A DNA stretch of 64,000 bases from Acanthamoeba castellanii str. Neff (GCF_000313135.1 NW_004457598.1:250069-314068); one strand, 5' to 3'; counted from the first letter of the stretch, positions 42,826 through 55,622 are shown. Notes: generated by a model from the letters alone, not told the origin. Program-made: numbers and translations.

Positions 42826-44817
42826 CTACACGCTCTGGCCGACGAGGGCGCTCTTCCTGAACTTGGCCCTGGCCAGCTTCTTCCTGCGGATGATGAGCGC
42901 GGTGCCGACCACGATGACCGCCAGCACCACGACGACGGCCACCGGAATGGCCACGGCCACGGCCACGATCATCCCCAGATTATCGCCGCCGCCGCCGTTA
43001 CTGCCGTCCAGCTCGTCCCGCCCCCCGCCGCCCAGCAGCACGCCCAGATTGAGGCTTGGGTCGTAGACCAGAGAATTCTCGAACGGCGGGAAACTCAGCA
43101 CCAGCTCGAACTCGGCCTGCGACGCCACTTGCACGTCGTGTTCGATCGGTACCGCAGCTTCGGCGCCGTCGACGAGGGCCGCGTCAAAGACCTCGACGGC
43201 GCACCCGGCGAGCTTGCGCGGGTCGGAAGGGTCGGCCGCGAAGGCCAGGAAATAGGTCGTCATGCCGGCCTGAGGCTTGTTGCGCGCCCGACGCACCACC
43301 GACGACGACGACAACGACTGCGAGCCGCCGCTGGAGTTGACGCTGGGCGCCGACCCGAGCAGGCCGGTCAGGCGGTACTTCATCGTGACGCCGTCAGCGA
43401 AGGTCGAGGCGTTGGTACTGGTGATGTTGACGGACCACTTGACTGAGCCGGCGCCGATGTCGAAGGTGGTGCCGGCGAACTGGCCCGAGGCATTGGTGGC
43501 GTGGAAGGTGAAGGCCTGCTCGAGGCGCGTCGCCTCGTCCACCTGCGCGGCGTAGACGTAGGTCGTAAGCCCTTCTTCGCTCTCGTCTTCCGTCTCACGC
43601 ACGGTACGGCTGAATTCTGCCCAATCAGAGACGGTTTCTTTTATCAGCGCCAACCAATCACGAGCATCTCTCAACAATGCTAGTACCAGTGAGACTAGTG
43701 GCCGGCAGAGAGTTGTTGCCAAGCACCAGGCCAGTGAACTGGGACGACACGGCCACCTCCTCACCTGATGATTAGGGCTGCATTTTAATTTTGTTTTCTC
43801 TCAATACTTGGCTCAATGTGGAAGGTACCTGAAGACGAGAGCGGGGCGGACATGTTGATGGCGGAGGCGACTGTAGAGTCGAAGCTGGTGCTGACATTCG
43901 CCGCCAAGGGGGCGACCGAGAGACCCGACGACGGGGAGCGCGACGGGGAGCGGGAGGGCGACGGGGAGCGGGAGGGCGAGGCTCTGGCTGGTGTGGTGGA
44001 GGGGGTCTGCGTGACCGAGGGGATAGGCGTCGGCGAGAAGCTTGGCGAGAGCGTCGGTGTAGCCGACGGAATGCCAGTCAGGTCGCACCCGGACACGTTG
44101 AATCGGAACGCGGTGGTTTTGAGGTTCCATTCCGTGAAAGAGGCGACCCTGGTCACTGAGCCGTGGAGCGCGATTGGCATCGACGCGTTGGGCGACGCGG
44201 CCTGGTTGAGGTACTCCCACCTGAGCGAAGAGGAGGAGTTGTAGGTGGCCAGGACGAGCCAGTAGAAGCCCTGGCCCAGGTACAGTTGGCCGCTGCCGGA
44301 GCCGTTGACGGAGAAGGTGGTCAAGGCGCCGCCTGATCCCACCCCGGAGCTGGGAAGGATGAGCGAGCCACCGGGCAAGGGCGAGCCCGGTGAGCCGTTG
44401 GCGTCGTCGTAAAGTAAGGCCGTAGTCACTGTTGTGATTGGTTAAAAAAGGACAAATAAAATTTAGTGGCGGGGTTGGAGTTAATGATGTTGTGTTCATC
44501 TGCACAAGCGGGGACAGGTCTGCCTGTGGGTGGCCAAAGAAAAAAGAACGAAGGGAGAGGAGGGAAGAGGTACCGTTAGTAGCACTGCCCAGCAAGGCGG
44601 AGAAGTTGGAGGCCATCACGGCGTAGGTGACCTCGAATCTCTGGCCCAGAATCGAGTTGCTGCGCCCGGTGCTGTCAATTTGATGCACGAGTTGGTTGCT
44701 CGCCAGCTCTCCGCACACCGGCTCACCGATCGAACCGCAAGAAAAGAATCCAACGACCATCACCGCCAGCAGCACCAGCAGTGGCGCCGCCTGGACGCCT
44801 TGACAACAGCGCCGCAT
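42826..44817 (-). CDS. type I surface protein with Ser-Pro linker, unknown function
   Basis: Start 44817: MRRCCQGVQAAPLLVLLAVM, a signal peptide (an upstream ATG at 44934 would bury it). Exons then give EPVCGELASNQLVHQI, RFEVTYAVMASNFSALLG, a large N-glycosylation-rich ectodomain (LYLGQGFYWLVLATYNSSSS), and a Ser/Pro/Thr linker (SPSRSPSPSRSPSRSPSS). The second half has VSSQFTGLVLGNNSLPATS, a sheet-like region (EQAFTFHATNASGQFAG, TYFLAFAADPSDPRKLAG), and one membrane helix MIVAVAVAIPVAVVVVLAVI followed by RRKKLARAKFRKSAL, stop at 42826. The helix and its flanks resemble the anchor of the RCC1-repeat proteins in this window. It has no RCC1 blades. Function unknown; probable cell-surface receptor or adhesin-like protein by architecture only. 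Confidence 0.78.
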
Positions 44818-45242
44818 GGGAGAGGTATAATAGTAGGATCTGAAGCGAACGCGGTTGACGCAGTGGTTTGAGTGGTCTGACAAGAGCGTGCGTGCGGTGC
44901 CACTACCGAGCGGAGGTGGATAAAATTGGACCAATCAGGCGTGTGGCACTACCACTTATTTTGCTCCGACTCACCAGTGGGGATGCTGGCCGTCAAATCC
45001 GTCGGCAGTGTTTGCAACTTATCTGCAACAACAATCGTTCGGGAAAAAACTCAACCAATGATGATGATCAACAGCAATTGCTGGTGGCGACAGTGTTCCC
45101 ACGGCACCATTGGTGGAACAACATTTAAACCTCAAGGCCACACCCGATGCCAACAACCATTGCTGGTGTTCATGTAGTGGTTGTGTGCTTGCGTGATGTT
45201 GCGTGTGGTGTTGGGCTAATTACTTGTTGTTGTCTGCGGCGC
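44818..45242. other. intergenic region upstream of surface protein gene
   Basis: 425 bases between the start of the surface-protein gene and the stop of the TMEM245-like gene, both leftward. It should hold the promoter of the surface-protein gene. It is less GC-rich, and no site was recognised. Confidence 0.4.
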
Positions 45243-48200
45243 TCAGGGGTTGAGGCGCTTGTTGAGGATTTTGTACAGGAAGAGGAGCACGCACAGCACG
45301 GTAGGGCCGATGATGACGCCCTCGAGGCCCAGGAAGTAGAGGCCGCCCACCACGGCCAGGCCCGTCACGTAGTAGTGGCCCATCTTGATCTGCCGCGTGC
45401 CATGACAGTGTTTTTGGTTAAGGCTCATGATGACGTCAGCACTCCCTCCGCGGTGGTACGTACCTCGGAGTATATCTTGGGGTCGATGTACCACGCGGCG
45501 GCCATGTGGAGGCAGAAGAGGACGACCGCATGGACCGGCTTGCCAACCAGCCACAGCTCCAGGCACGCCGGCAGACTCACCCAGTACGGACCTGCTCACC
45601 CACGCGACTTCTTAGCGTGTGTTGTGTCGTGTCGTGTCGTGTTGCGTGTCGTGTGTGCGATGACGTGTGTGTGCGGTGGTGGGAGGGGAGATGGGTACCG
45701 ATGACGGGAAAGATGACGAAGAGGAGTGTGAGGAAGGTGGATATGTACACGATGCGCACGCCCAGGATGGTGAGCGTGAGCCAGGTCCACAGCGCGTGGA
45801 AGATGGAGATCTTGACGAGAGACAGGAACACCTCGTTGATGGCCTGCGTGATGGCCTCCTGCACCATCACACGCGTGCCGCCGTCCTGGGTCACCGCACA
45901 CACGTCCACTTTAAGTCACACTAGTGCCTGCCGTCGTGTGTGTCGTGTGTGCCGTGTGTGTGCCATTGAATGGATAGGATACCTTGGGAAAGATGAAGAG
46001 GAACCACTTGAAGGGGATGTAGCTGCCGCGGTCGTCGGAGGCCACGAGAAGATAGAACAGAGTAGTGAAGAAGAGAATGACCGAAAACAAAAAGTTGAAG
46101 ACCCGCTGACTCGTCGACCTGATGTCACACAGCCCAGTAAGTCAGCCGTGTGTGCGTGCGTGTGCGTGTGCGTATGCGTGTGCGTGTGCGTGTGCGTACC
46201 AGAGAGTGTTGAGAAGCCACCCGAGTAGAAGGGTGAAGTTGAACTTGAGGTAGTTCCACACGCTGGAGATGATGTTGGCGTTGGCGTGGTAGAAATTGAC
46301 GAACCCCTCGTGGCTGAACAGCGCCTGGATGTCGAGCCGCGTCGGCCGGTCCGCCGACTCTGCTGAGCCCCTCCCCCCAGCGCCCGAGCCATGGTCGTTA
46401 TTGCCGCCGCTGCCGTCAGTGGCCGCCGCGTGCCGCTGGCTGAACCCGGGCCACCAGTGATTCGTCAGCTTGAGTAGGAAGTGCTCGTGTGCGGTGGCGT
46501 TGCCCAGGGCAAACGATTGCTTGTCGCCGCCGCCGGCCTCTTCGACAACTGCGGCGGCTGTGGCGTTGCTGCTGTCGGCGCTGCCGGTGTTGGGCTCGTT
46601 GGGCGCGGTCGTATTAGTGGCGGCGGCGACGTGCGTGGCGTTGGCGTTGGCGTGCTTGAGTTGGTGGTGCTGGTGGTACGAGGCGTCCTTCGACACCCCG
46701 TAGTTGGCCCAGAACTGGTTGAACGTGTCCTGAAGCACGGACAGCGGGATGTCGTAGCCTGTACTGTCTTTCAGCTGTGCACGTTGAAGATATCGCACGA
46801 TATGAACGTTAAGCGAGAGAGCGACAGAAAACGAGTTGCGCCACGCACGCACCGCACGCTTCATAAAAAATAAGGCACGTACTTTGCGTTCGGCCCACAT
46901 GCGGGCTTCCTCCGGCCACTGTTGGATGTACTGCAGCACGGCATCGGCCACCTCGTCCGACTGCAAGTCTTTGAGCTGCTGCGTCACCTTGTGCTTGCCT
47001 GCATCCAGTCACGACCACACCGCACACGCACCGCACACACCGCACGCGGTCAGTATGATATAACTGAGCGCAGGAATGATGAGGCGGGCAAGTGGTGGTG
47101 GTTGGTTAACTTACCAGTGGAGTGCCACATCTCCGTGGCGTAGTCGCGGAAGAGGGCCGTCTCCTCGGAGAACTTGACGACGAAGAAGACCGGCAGGGAG
47201 AGGATGAGCGAGACGAGCAGGAAGAGGATGATGAGGGTCATGATGCCGTTCATCTGCTGGTGCAGCCAGGCCACCACCCGCTTGTCGCCGCGCATGAAGA
47301 AGTAGACCGTGCGGCGGATCGGGTAGGGCACGAACGTGTTCAACAGCTCCGTCGTCTCCTCCTCGCTCACCTCGCTCGCCAGCCCGCCATTCTCCTCCTC
47401 CGGCTCCTCTTCCATCACCACTTTCTCCATCTTCGTCTCCTTCGCCTCATTCTCCTTCGCCACATTGTCCTTCTTCTTGACGCTAGATTTCACGGTGATG
47501 TCGTTGACTTTTCTTTCGCTGGCTGCTCGGGTGGTCGCCTGCCGTCGGGTGGGGAAGCGGCGGGTGAGGTCGAGCGCCTTCGGGTGGTAGGGCTCCAGCG
47601 GCTGGTGGTCGAACGAAACCGAGTACTCGAGCGTGCCGCCGCCGCCAGAGGCCTCCGAGACGACGGGCATCGGTGCCGACGGCGTGGCGGGTGGTTGCGG
47701 CAGCGACGCCACCAGATCTCCGAAGAAGACGGTCTTCTTCCTCAGCGGAGCGCTGTGCGATCGCTTGATCCTGACCGTCGTCGCTTTGTGCGGCGTCCAC
47801 TCTTCGGTCAGGGCGTCTCTTTCCTCCTCTTCCTCCTCCTCCTTCTCCTTTTCCTCTTTCCTCACTTTTTCCGTTGCCGTTTTCTTCTCGTCGCCCGCTT
47901 CATCATCGTCGTCGCGCTCGTCGTCGATATCGAACATCGAGGTGTTGCCCTTGACAACGCCGTCGTCGTTGTCGCCGACCGCGCCGCGTGCCTCGTCGGT
48001 CATCTGGTCCTCGTCTTCGTCCGTATCGTCCTCCGTCGGGTGGATCACCGTCGTACTGTTCAACGGGTCCTCTTCTTCTTCGTCTTCTTCGTCGAGCGAC
48101 TTGAGCGTCACCTTCTTCTTCAACTTCTTGTCGCCCTTCTTTGCCATATCGTCGTCACCGATCGGTGCCGGCGGCGGCGCCTTGATCGTCGTCTTGACCG

Positions 48201-49913
48201 CCGGCGCGTGCTGTTGGCTGCCGCGCCGGAGGAACTGGTAAACGAAGAAGAGGAGCAGCACCTGCTTGATGTAGGCAAAGTCGATGTAGGTCCGCACGAG
48301 CCACTTGAGCACCGAGAAGATCCAACCCCAGAACAACAGCCATGGCACCCACTCCCTGCGTGTGCGGTCGTGTGTGCGCGTGTGCGTGTGTGCGTGTGGT
48401 AAGCAAAAAGGAAAGAAAGGAAAGAGCGAAGCGCGAGTACCAGAAGGTGACGGCAAGGCAACTGACGAGGAGGAGCATGCAGATCTCGGCCGAGGTGACT
48501 TCGTCTCTGACCCGATCGTCGTCCTCCGCATCCATCGCCGCCCCCGTTGTCGTCGCCCCGGTCGCCGTCACACCCTCGTCATCACGACTGCTCGCGCTCC
48601 GCGCATTCGCATTCTCGACTCCACTGCCGGCGATTCCTGGCGGCTCGTCAGCGCTGATGGGCTCGTCCGAGGGCTCGTCATCGTCGGCCTTGGTGGTCTT
48701 GAGCTCGTACTCGCGCACGACTCGCTCCCAGCTGAGGCCGCCGCGGTCGACGAAGCCCATGCCGGCCACGACGAAGGTGGCGGCGGCGCCGACCAGGAAG
48801 GGCCACATGCCCAGGTACTCGACCAGAAAGGGCAGCAGGCCGGCCAGGCCCAGGCACCACACGACGATGTTGACGGCGCGCAGCAGTCGGGGGAAGTGGT
48901 AGCGCCAGCAGAGGAAGGCGACCAGGGCGTAGGCCGCGACGAGCGGGTAGAGGCACGAGCGGATGAAGGCGTAGTTGAGGAAGAAGTAGCGCACGGTGAT
49001 CTCGACGAGCCACACGAAGAGATAGAGCGCGCCGCGCAGGAAGAGGAAGGTGGAGATGACCACCTGCTGCACCGTGTCGAGGGCGAACAGGCAGAACAGC
49101 ACCGCGGCGAAGAGGAAAAAGCGACCCCACCTGCCTCCCAACAAAGGTAACAACTTCATCAGCCTTTGTGCTGTGTTGTGTGTGCGTGTGCGTGTACGTG
49201 TACGTGTGCGCGTGTGCGTCGTACCGCTGCTTGACGAGCTCTTCGGTGATGGTGAGCAGCTTAAAGGGGAGGGTGAGCAGGCCGAGCAGCAACGGAGTGT
49301 CCGTTCGCATCAACTGGCTCAGCCAAGCCCTGCGTGCGTGTGTGCGTGCGGTGAGGTAAGCACAACACATGCAACTGCTTGAAGGGGGGCAAGTACCTCG
49401 TGCGTCGAATAGCCTCCTGCTTGAGCGGATGGAGGAAGACGCCGACTGTCACCGCTACACGACGAATGGATTCTAAATAAATAAAAATAAAAAGAAATAA
49501 AAATATAAAATCAGATTGGGGATGGAAGGAGAGATACCCCAGAGGAGGGGCCTGACGAACTGTTCGAAGACGAAGTAGAGCACGAAGAAGGCCCACAAGG
49601 TGAGGATGAGGAACAGGTTGGCCACCGTGTTGTAGAAGGCCTGCTTGATGGCGGTCTGCTCGACTGCCACGACTTGCTGCACCACCCCGCTGGCAAGCTG
49701 CCAGTAGCTCCCAGTCGTGGCCCGTCGGTGTGTCTCGCTCCTCGTTCGCAATCGACGAAAATGCGCTTTTGCCGCTGCCGGTGTCGAACCCGACGATAAA
49801 GATGTGGATTGAAAATTTGGCAGGTGATTTGTGTGATTTTGATGTCGGGGCGGCATGGGCGAGCCAGGCGCCGTTGACGTTGGCCCACCCCGCCCATCTG
49901 ATGTCGATTCCAT
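45243..49913 (-). CDS. TMEM245: TMEM245-like multispanning membrane protein (AI-2E transporter family)
   Basis: Start 49913 (MESTSDGRGGPTSTAPGS), with a Ser-rich cytosolic N-terminus. The first half has many membrane helices: AVANLFLILTLWAFFVLYFV-like, FAAVLFCLFALDTVQQVVIS, YFFLNYAFIRSCLYPLVAA, WCLGLAGLLPFLVEYLG. A very long acidic loop follows (DEEDEEEEDPLN, RDDDDEAGDEKKTATEKV), with many Ser and Lys. More helices follow (FMRGDKRVVAWLHQQMNG, IMTLIILFLLVSLILSLPVF). The C-terminal part matches the AI-2E/UPF0118 core: VSLPACLELWLVGKP, AAWYIDPKIYSE, GHYYVTGLAVVGGLYFLGLE and GVIIGPTVLCVLLFLYKIL, stop at 45243. The bacterial members export a signalling molecule; the eukaryotic role is not established. 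The acidic loop, in the middle of the gene, is unusually large. Confidence 0.85.
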
Positions 49914-50037
49914 TTCGGTGGTATAAGTTTACACTGTCGCCGTTGTCTTGTTCCCCAAGAGTGCCGACGTGGCACCTGCTCAAGGCCACGTCAGCACAAC
50001 AGCGTGATTGGCTTTAATAATAAATAATAAGAGCAAC

Positions 50038-53000
50038 TTACAACTCGTCGGACCCATTGCCGCTGTCGTCGTAGTTGATGTTGTTGCCCACCAAGCCTTG
50101 GCGTCTTTGCTGTCGGTGGCGGATGATGAGGAGCGAGGCCACGATGACCACCAGCACGAACAAGACGGCCAAGGGCACCGCCACCGAGACGGCCACGATC
50201 AGCGCCAGGTCGGTTCCGCCGCCGCCTCCACCATCCTCTCCCCGTCGTCCCACCAACACCGACAGGTCTGCAAACAACAACAATCAGCAAATTGACGACA
50301 CCACATGAACGTAATCGTCATCACGACGTGTGGCACGTACCGGGGTCGTAGGCCAGGTCGTCAGCGAAGTGGTCTACGGCAAAGACGAGGCTCGACGACG
50401 TGACGTTGGCGCTGGTTTCCACTCCGACCCTCTTGCGGCCATCGGCACCGGCCAAGCCGAAGTTGATCACCCGCACCAGCACCGACGATGCGCTTCCAGA
50501 CGACGAGAGGAGAATAGAGGTCATGTCGTCCTTGGGGTAGTTGACCACCGTGCGCTCGCTGGTGAACGCCGGCGTCACCTTGAGCGTCACCTTCAGGCTG
50601 TTGTTCCTGTGTTCGCCAACCGTTGAGATGTGGGCTTTAAGAAAAGAAGAATGAAGGGGATAAAGGAAGTGAGAGTGTACGGGGCGAGCCAGGGCCAAGT
50701 GGTGATGACCAGAGAGAACTTGAGGAATGAGGGCGTCATCGGCAACGTAAAGTTGTCGCCTGCACCGCCACCACATTGCTTGATGGTAAGAAAAGCAGAC
50801 AATGTCAATGCGAGGTTCCAGCAGGGAGAACGGACCAACGGCGACGTCGAGGGAGCGGTTGTAGGAGAAGAAGCTGTAGCGCACGGTCACGTTGTTGGAA
50901 AGCTCGCTCTTGTATCCCACGGCTGTGATGGCATCGCCGCCGCCCACCGGAACGAAGCTGTCTGCCGCCCACAGAGCTGAACATTTCATCACCACCACCA
51001 CCGAGCACCACATCATGAGGAGCGTTGTCTGAGCAGTGCGATGGGTGGGCAGGGGGTGCGAACCTTGCGCGAGCGAGAAGCTGCGCTCGACGACACCGTT
51101 GATCGACACCTCTTCGACAGAAACGAACGAGAACAGAGCGCCGTCGTCGGGCTTGCCCACCACGCCTTCTTGGTCTGCATTGATGACCCCCCACGCACAG
51201 GTTAGCCTAAAGAACGAAAGCGACGCGAACAGCAAGGGCGAAGAGCACAGAGCGACGGACCAACGGGCAAAAGCTTGACCTGCGGAACGACGTCGTCGAA
51301 GACGGGCTTCACGAAGGGCGCCTGGGGGATCGGGACGGCCGACGGCGAGGGCGAGGGTGATCGCGAAGGCGACGGCGACGGCGACGGCGACGGCATATCC
51401 AACAGGCCGCACACGGAATAACCGGCGGGCAGAGAATAGCCCGAGTTGGGCACCGTGACCGATCCCTGCGCAAACGTGCGCGCTTGAATGAATGCACAAA
51501 CATAGTGTGTCAGACGCTAATCTCAATGCGTGTCCAGAACGGCAAAGACAGGTGGTGGGGTACAGGGAATCGCAGCTGGGGATTGAAAAGCGGAGGACAC
51601 GTTGCCGCGGCCAAGCTCGCCATAGAGTGCTGTGGTTGCAATGAAACGTAAGAAGGTCATGGTGGTGATGTTGCTGAACGGGGCATCATTCGGCGGTTGC
51701 AGGTGGGTGGGAGGGGGTGGAACCTATGCCCCAGCAGTACACTGTGCCATCTGGAGAGGCGAGATACGTGAGGCATTGTGGGCGAAGATAGAGAAAGCGG
51801 TGCAATGGAACGATGCGTACTGGATGTCTGGGCACAAGCTACGTCCCGGCCAGTGCTGACGTGCTGGATGGAGCTGGGCAAGCCAGCAATGAGCTTCGGG
51901 GCTTTCTGAGGACTTGTAGGTGCCAGAATCGCAGCTGACCACACATTCCGTAAGCTCCTGGCCAAAAATACAAGTTACCTCAGGGCGAGGAGCAATCGTA
52001 CAGGCTCCCCAGCAGTAGACCAGGTCGTCTGCAGGCAATGACCACAAACACCGACAATCACAACAAAAACCCATCAGGTCTTTGAAATTGAAATGGACCC
52101 GCTGGGGAAGGAGAAGCTGTACCTGTGCCAATAGCACACGTTGTGGCGTAGCCGCATGACACCTGCTTGTAGAACCCAGCCACAGGCAGCGGCAGCGCAG
52201 AAAGGGAAAGCGTGTTGTTGTTGATCCCCAACTGGTCAAAACCGTCTGAATTGGTATGTTGTCAGTTGCTAGTCACTCGCAAAATGCCAGCCAAACGTAC
52301 TACTGCCCCAGCACTGCATTCGGTTGTCTGGGGAGAGGAGAGCGAGTTGGCGTCATGATGAGTGAATGCAGCCATTGTTCAATACTGAAAGGCTGCAGTG
52401 GCGGCAAAGTGGTACCCGAATCGATGAGGCATGCGTGATTGACTCCGGTGCTGATCGCGGCAATGTTGGTGGCATTGGTGAGGACTTGGACGGGGACCGG
52501 GCTGCCCACACTGCCAGTCGTTCCATTGCCCAGTTGGCCCGTAGTCGCTGTATCACGCGGGGGTAGGGAGGGAAAAGTGAGAAGAGGTGAAAAACAATAA
52601 ATCAGGCGCGAGAGATGCCGTTGTCGTACTTGTGCCCCAGCAGTATGCCTTGCCTGCGCAATGATCATCAAAAAAGAGAGTTGGCATGAGAGTAAAGCTC
52701 GGAGTTAAAACAAGTGGCAGGGGTGGGAGTACCAGAATCAAGGGCGCAGTTGAAGAGGGCGCCACAGGAGATTGCAGTGGCGCTGCCTATGTTCGGGACC
52801 AATCGCGGACTGGCCGAGGTCGAGAGGACGGAGTATGACAAGCCGGATCCCAGCGCACCTTCCTCATCTGTGAGAAAGCGCGCAAGTGTGAGCAAGCAAT
52901 GATTGGTTGTGCGTTGTGATGTATAGGAATGCGTGTTGTGTCGAGCGTCACGTACTATTGCCCCAGCATGCAACGGAGCCTGTGCCAGAAACACGATAAG

Positions 53001-53779
53001 ATTACAACACCACACACAGCCAGGCCAGGCATGGTTTGATGATTAAAAAGTTGAAATGGAGGGCTTGGAAAGGGAAGTACCATTGGAGAGGATGCCACAG
53101 ACCGTCGACGGGCCGGTGCACATATCAATGAAGGTTTCCGTGTTGACCCTTCGGGTGGGGTCAATCACGTATTCCGCAATTGTCCCCTCCGCGATACACT
53201 CGTAGTCATCTGATTCACCACACGGCCAAACGACCACAGAAGAGCTTTCAACGCAGTGCCTTAGTTGGTGCGGGATGGAGACAAGGTCGTACTCTGGCCC
53301 CAGCAATAGACATGCCCTGTTACGCGGTTGTCGGATACAAATATTAGGTAAACAGTGTAACAAGCCAATTTGCCGGAGTTTTTCATGCACCAACGAAAAA
53401 AATCAAAACGAACCAGCGAAGCTCAAGGCACAGGTGAAAGGAGCGGGTGCGGGGGCGATCTTGGTGAAGAAGAGGTCGCCGCTATCGACCGCCAGCGGCA
53501 GCGAAGATGTGTCCGTTCCGTAGGCCAGGTTTCCCAACTGTTGATTTTCATCTGCGGACAAACAATAAGTTTTAATTATCTCTATTTCCATCTTCACATT
53601 GTTGGCAACTCCGCCAGTTGCTGATCTTTTCGATTAATCGATAAAGAACCAGAGCCCAGGAGAGAGAGTGAGCCCTACGTACTGCGACCCCAGCAGACGG
53701 CATTGGGGTTGGCGTCGGAGGCCGTTGGCAAAGACAAGCTGCACACCGTCAGCGCGACAAGTGCTACCAGCCACGACAT
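50038..53779 (-). CDS. RCC1-repeat type I surface protein, copy B
   Basis: Start 53779 (MSWLVALVALTVCSLSLPTA), a signal peptide ending near TASDA, then ANPNAVCWGRS. Blades follow: QQLGNLAYGTDTSSLPLAV, HVYCWGQS, FIDMCTGPSTVCGILSNG, SVACWGNS, GALGSGLSYSVLSTSASPRL, KAYCWGTST, TGQLGNGTTGSVGSPVPVQV, MQCWGSS, LVYCWGAC, VYCWGIGS. Next are the linker (MPSPSPSPSPSRSPSPSPS), the module shared with the other copies (ADSFVPVGGGDAITAVG, LKVTLKVTPAFTSERTVVN, VFAVDHFADDLAYDPG), one membrane helix (LALIVAVSVAVPLAVLFVLV) and a tail RHRQQRRQGLVG ending GNGSDEL, stop at 50038. The first part is more divergent from copies A and C than the last third, which is near identical. Ligand unknown. Confidence 0.83.
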
Positions 53780-53889
53780 GCTCACCACAAGACGGAAGAA
53801 AACACAAGATTGAGAAAACACGAGCCCGTTGGTCGCTGTTACCTCCGGGCTGGCCAATCCCCCTCTGTTTGGAAAGAAATACTACTATT

Positions 53890-54662
53890 CTTGTAAATTG
53901 GTTGCCCGATTCCTCTTCCTGGCAATGCTGTAGTTTACGGCTCCGAGAGAGCTTCTGGCGCTGGAAGTGGACGAGCAGCGAGGCCGCCAGCACGAGCAGG
54001 ACTGCCACGGGTACGACTACGGCGACAGCCACAATCAGCGTCCTCTCTCCAGCGCAGCTCACCAACACCGCCAGATCTGCGTCGATCATAACATGAGTGA
54101 ACATTGACATCATCTTCATGACGATGAGGTGGCACCTGGGTCGTCGGTCAGGTCGTTGGTGAAGTGGTTGATCTCGAAGACAGCACTTGATGTCGACGTT
54201 CACCGGTGGCACCGGCCAAGCCAAAGTTGATCACCCACACCAGCACCTGGGCGCTATCTTCGGACGACAGACGATGCGCTGCCGGCAGACGAGAGGAGGA
54301 GCGAGGTCATGCCGTCCTTGGGGTAGTTGACCACCGTGCGCGCGCTGGTGAACGCCGGCGTCACCTTCAGAGCCAGCCTCAGGCTGTTGTTCCTGCGCGT
54401 CAACGAACTCTCAGCGTGGCGATTCATATTGAAGAAGGCGAGCGAGTACGAGGAGCCCAGTGGTGATGGCAAGTGGGAATTGGGACATACCAAATAAAAC
54501 GTGAGTCGACAACGAAATTAAACCAACGGGCAATTAACCACCGTAGCTCAGAGAGAGATCTGGAGGCTGCCAGCGACAGGCAGCGGCAGAGAAGATGAGT
54601 TTTGTACGTAGGCCAGGTTGCCCAACTGTTGAGGATCGTAGCGGACAAACAGAATGTGGTGT
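53890..54662 (-). pseudogene. RCC1-type surface protein remnant, exon 2 joined to 3' exons
   Basis: Near 54545-54650, leftward, an exon-2-like piece reads DPQQLGNLAYVQNSSSLPL then breaks into an in-frame stop. Right after, at 54160-54400, come the 3' exons of the family: NNSLRLALKVTPAFTSARTV, VVNYPKDGMTSLLLSSAG, and with frameshifts VLVWVINFGLAGA. The membrane segment at 53950-54070 is RTLIVAVAVVVPVAVLLVLA, followed by a different tail. All the RCC1 blades between exon 2 and the 3' module are missing. The exon-2 acceptor is damaged (CGCTACG where paralogs have CGCAG). Exon 1 lies on the other side of the transposon at 56687-56841. This is a truncated fourth copy, clearly non-functional. Confidence 0.8.
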
Positions 54663-54664
54663 TA

Positions 54665-54691
54665 TTCCTAGTTTCGCCAAACCGTGAACAC
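54665..54691 (+). repeat. left terminal inverted repeat of the Tc1-like element
   Basis: 27 bases identical to the reverse complement of 56658-56684. The next bases (AAGCATACTTC) match the other end with single changes. Preceded by the TA duplication at 54663-54664. Confidence 0.95.
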
Positions 54692-54794
54692 AAGCATACT
54701 TCCTTCCAGCCACTAAAAGCGGCCAGAAACTTTTCCAACCGTTTTTTTTGCTTGGCGAGCTAACCCTGTCGCTTTTTCATCCTTTGTCTACACC

Positions 54795-55622
54795 ATGATC
54801 AGCGACGAAGCTGAACCCAGCGAGGTGGATGTGTGGGCGGCCAGGCACAAGATTGAAGATCTGGCAGGCACTCTCATGGTGAATGGCCATTCAAAAGTCA
54901 AAGACAGCAACCCTCACCCCTTCAGTCAGCTTCCTTTCCTACCTTCACCATCTCAGATCAGCACTCCACCACTTCCCACCAACTCACAACCATCATCTGC
55001 ACCCCTTCCCCAATGCCATCAATCACCAAGACACAGGCAAGTGTGCAACACTGCAAGAAGAACTGCCACCAGTTACACATCCCTGGCCAGCAGCACACTT
55101 GCACACCTGATCAGAAGTGCCCTGGCTTCTCATCTTGCCTCCATCTGCCCTACCATCCAGAAGAAAAGAAGCACCATTGGGAGGAGGAGAGAGCAGAATG
55201 GAAGCAAAAACATGCACTCAAGAAGGAGGACAAGAGTGAAGTCAAGAGGAGGAAGGATGATCTTCTCCATGTGCACAAGCAGAAGAAGTATGATGGCTGG
55301 TGGTGGCTGGCCTTGGAGAGGGTGGTGGTGAGCAACCCTGAGACCTACAGCATGAAGAGGGAATGAAGAAGAGAGTGCTGGTGATGATCTGCATGACAAA
55401 AGCCTTCACTGAGTGCCACCAGAAAGTTTGACTTCAGGCTGCAACAGAAAGGTAAAGGGTGAATTGAAGACAAAGATGCTCCTGGCTGAGGAAGAGCTGG
55501 TGTACATTTTGAGGTGGCAAGCAGAGCTGCAGGAGTGCCAAGATCTTGATCTTGATCCAGATTTCATTGAAGATGGTGCAAGTGAGGGAGAAGGTGATGA
55601 TGTTGAAGAGGAAGATGATTAA
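54795..55622 (+). CDS. hypothetical element-borne protein
   Basis: Rightward reading frames inside the transposon. The first opens MISDEAEPSEVDVWAARHKI (54795), then Ser/Pro/His-rich sequence. A second frame has a Cys/His-rich piece (CKKNCHQLHIPGQQHTC, KCPGFSSCLHLPYH) followed by a charged helical run (KKHHWEEERAEWKQKHALKK, VKRRKDDLLHVHKQKKY). A third, ending at 55622, reads MLLAEEELVYILRWQAELQE then a very acidic tail. Two introns or frameshifts must join them; I could not fix their sites. The Cys/His cluster could bind zinc and the coiled run suggests a partner protein, but I recognise no family. It ends convergent with the transposase frame, overlapping it by four bases. Confidence 0.5.

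Noticed and set aside
47122..48402. Rightward open frame of 426 codons
   Set aside because: Antisense of the acidic loop and helices of the TMEM245-like gene; Leu/Arg/Val-rich with no start context or domain.
50321..51526. Leftward continuous frame of 401 codons in copy B
   Set aside because: It contains real exons of the RCC1-type gene but reads through several introns; not a separate gene.
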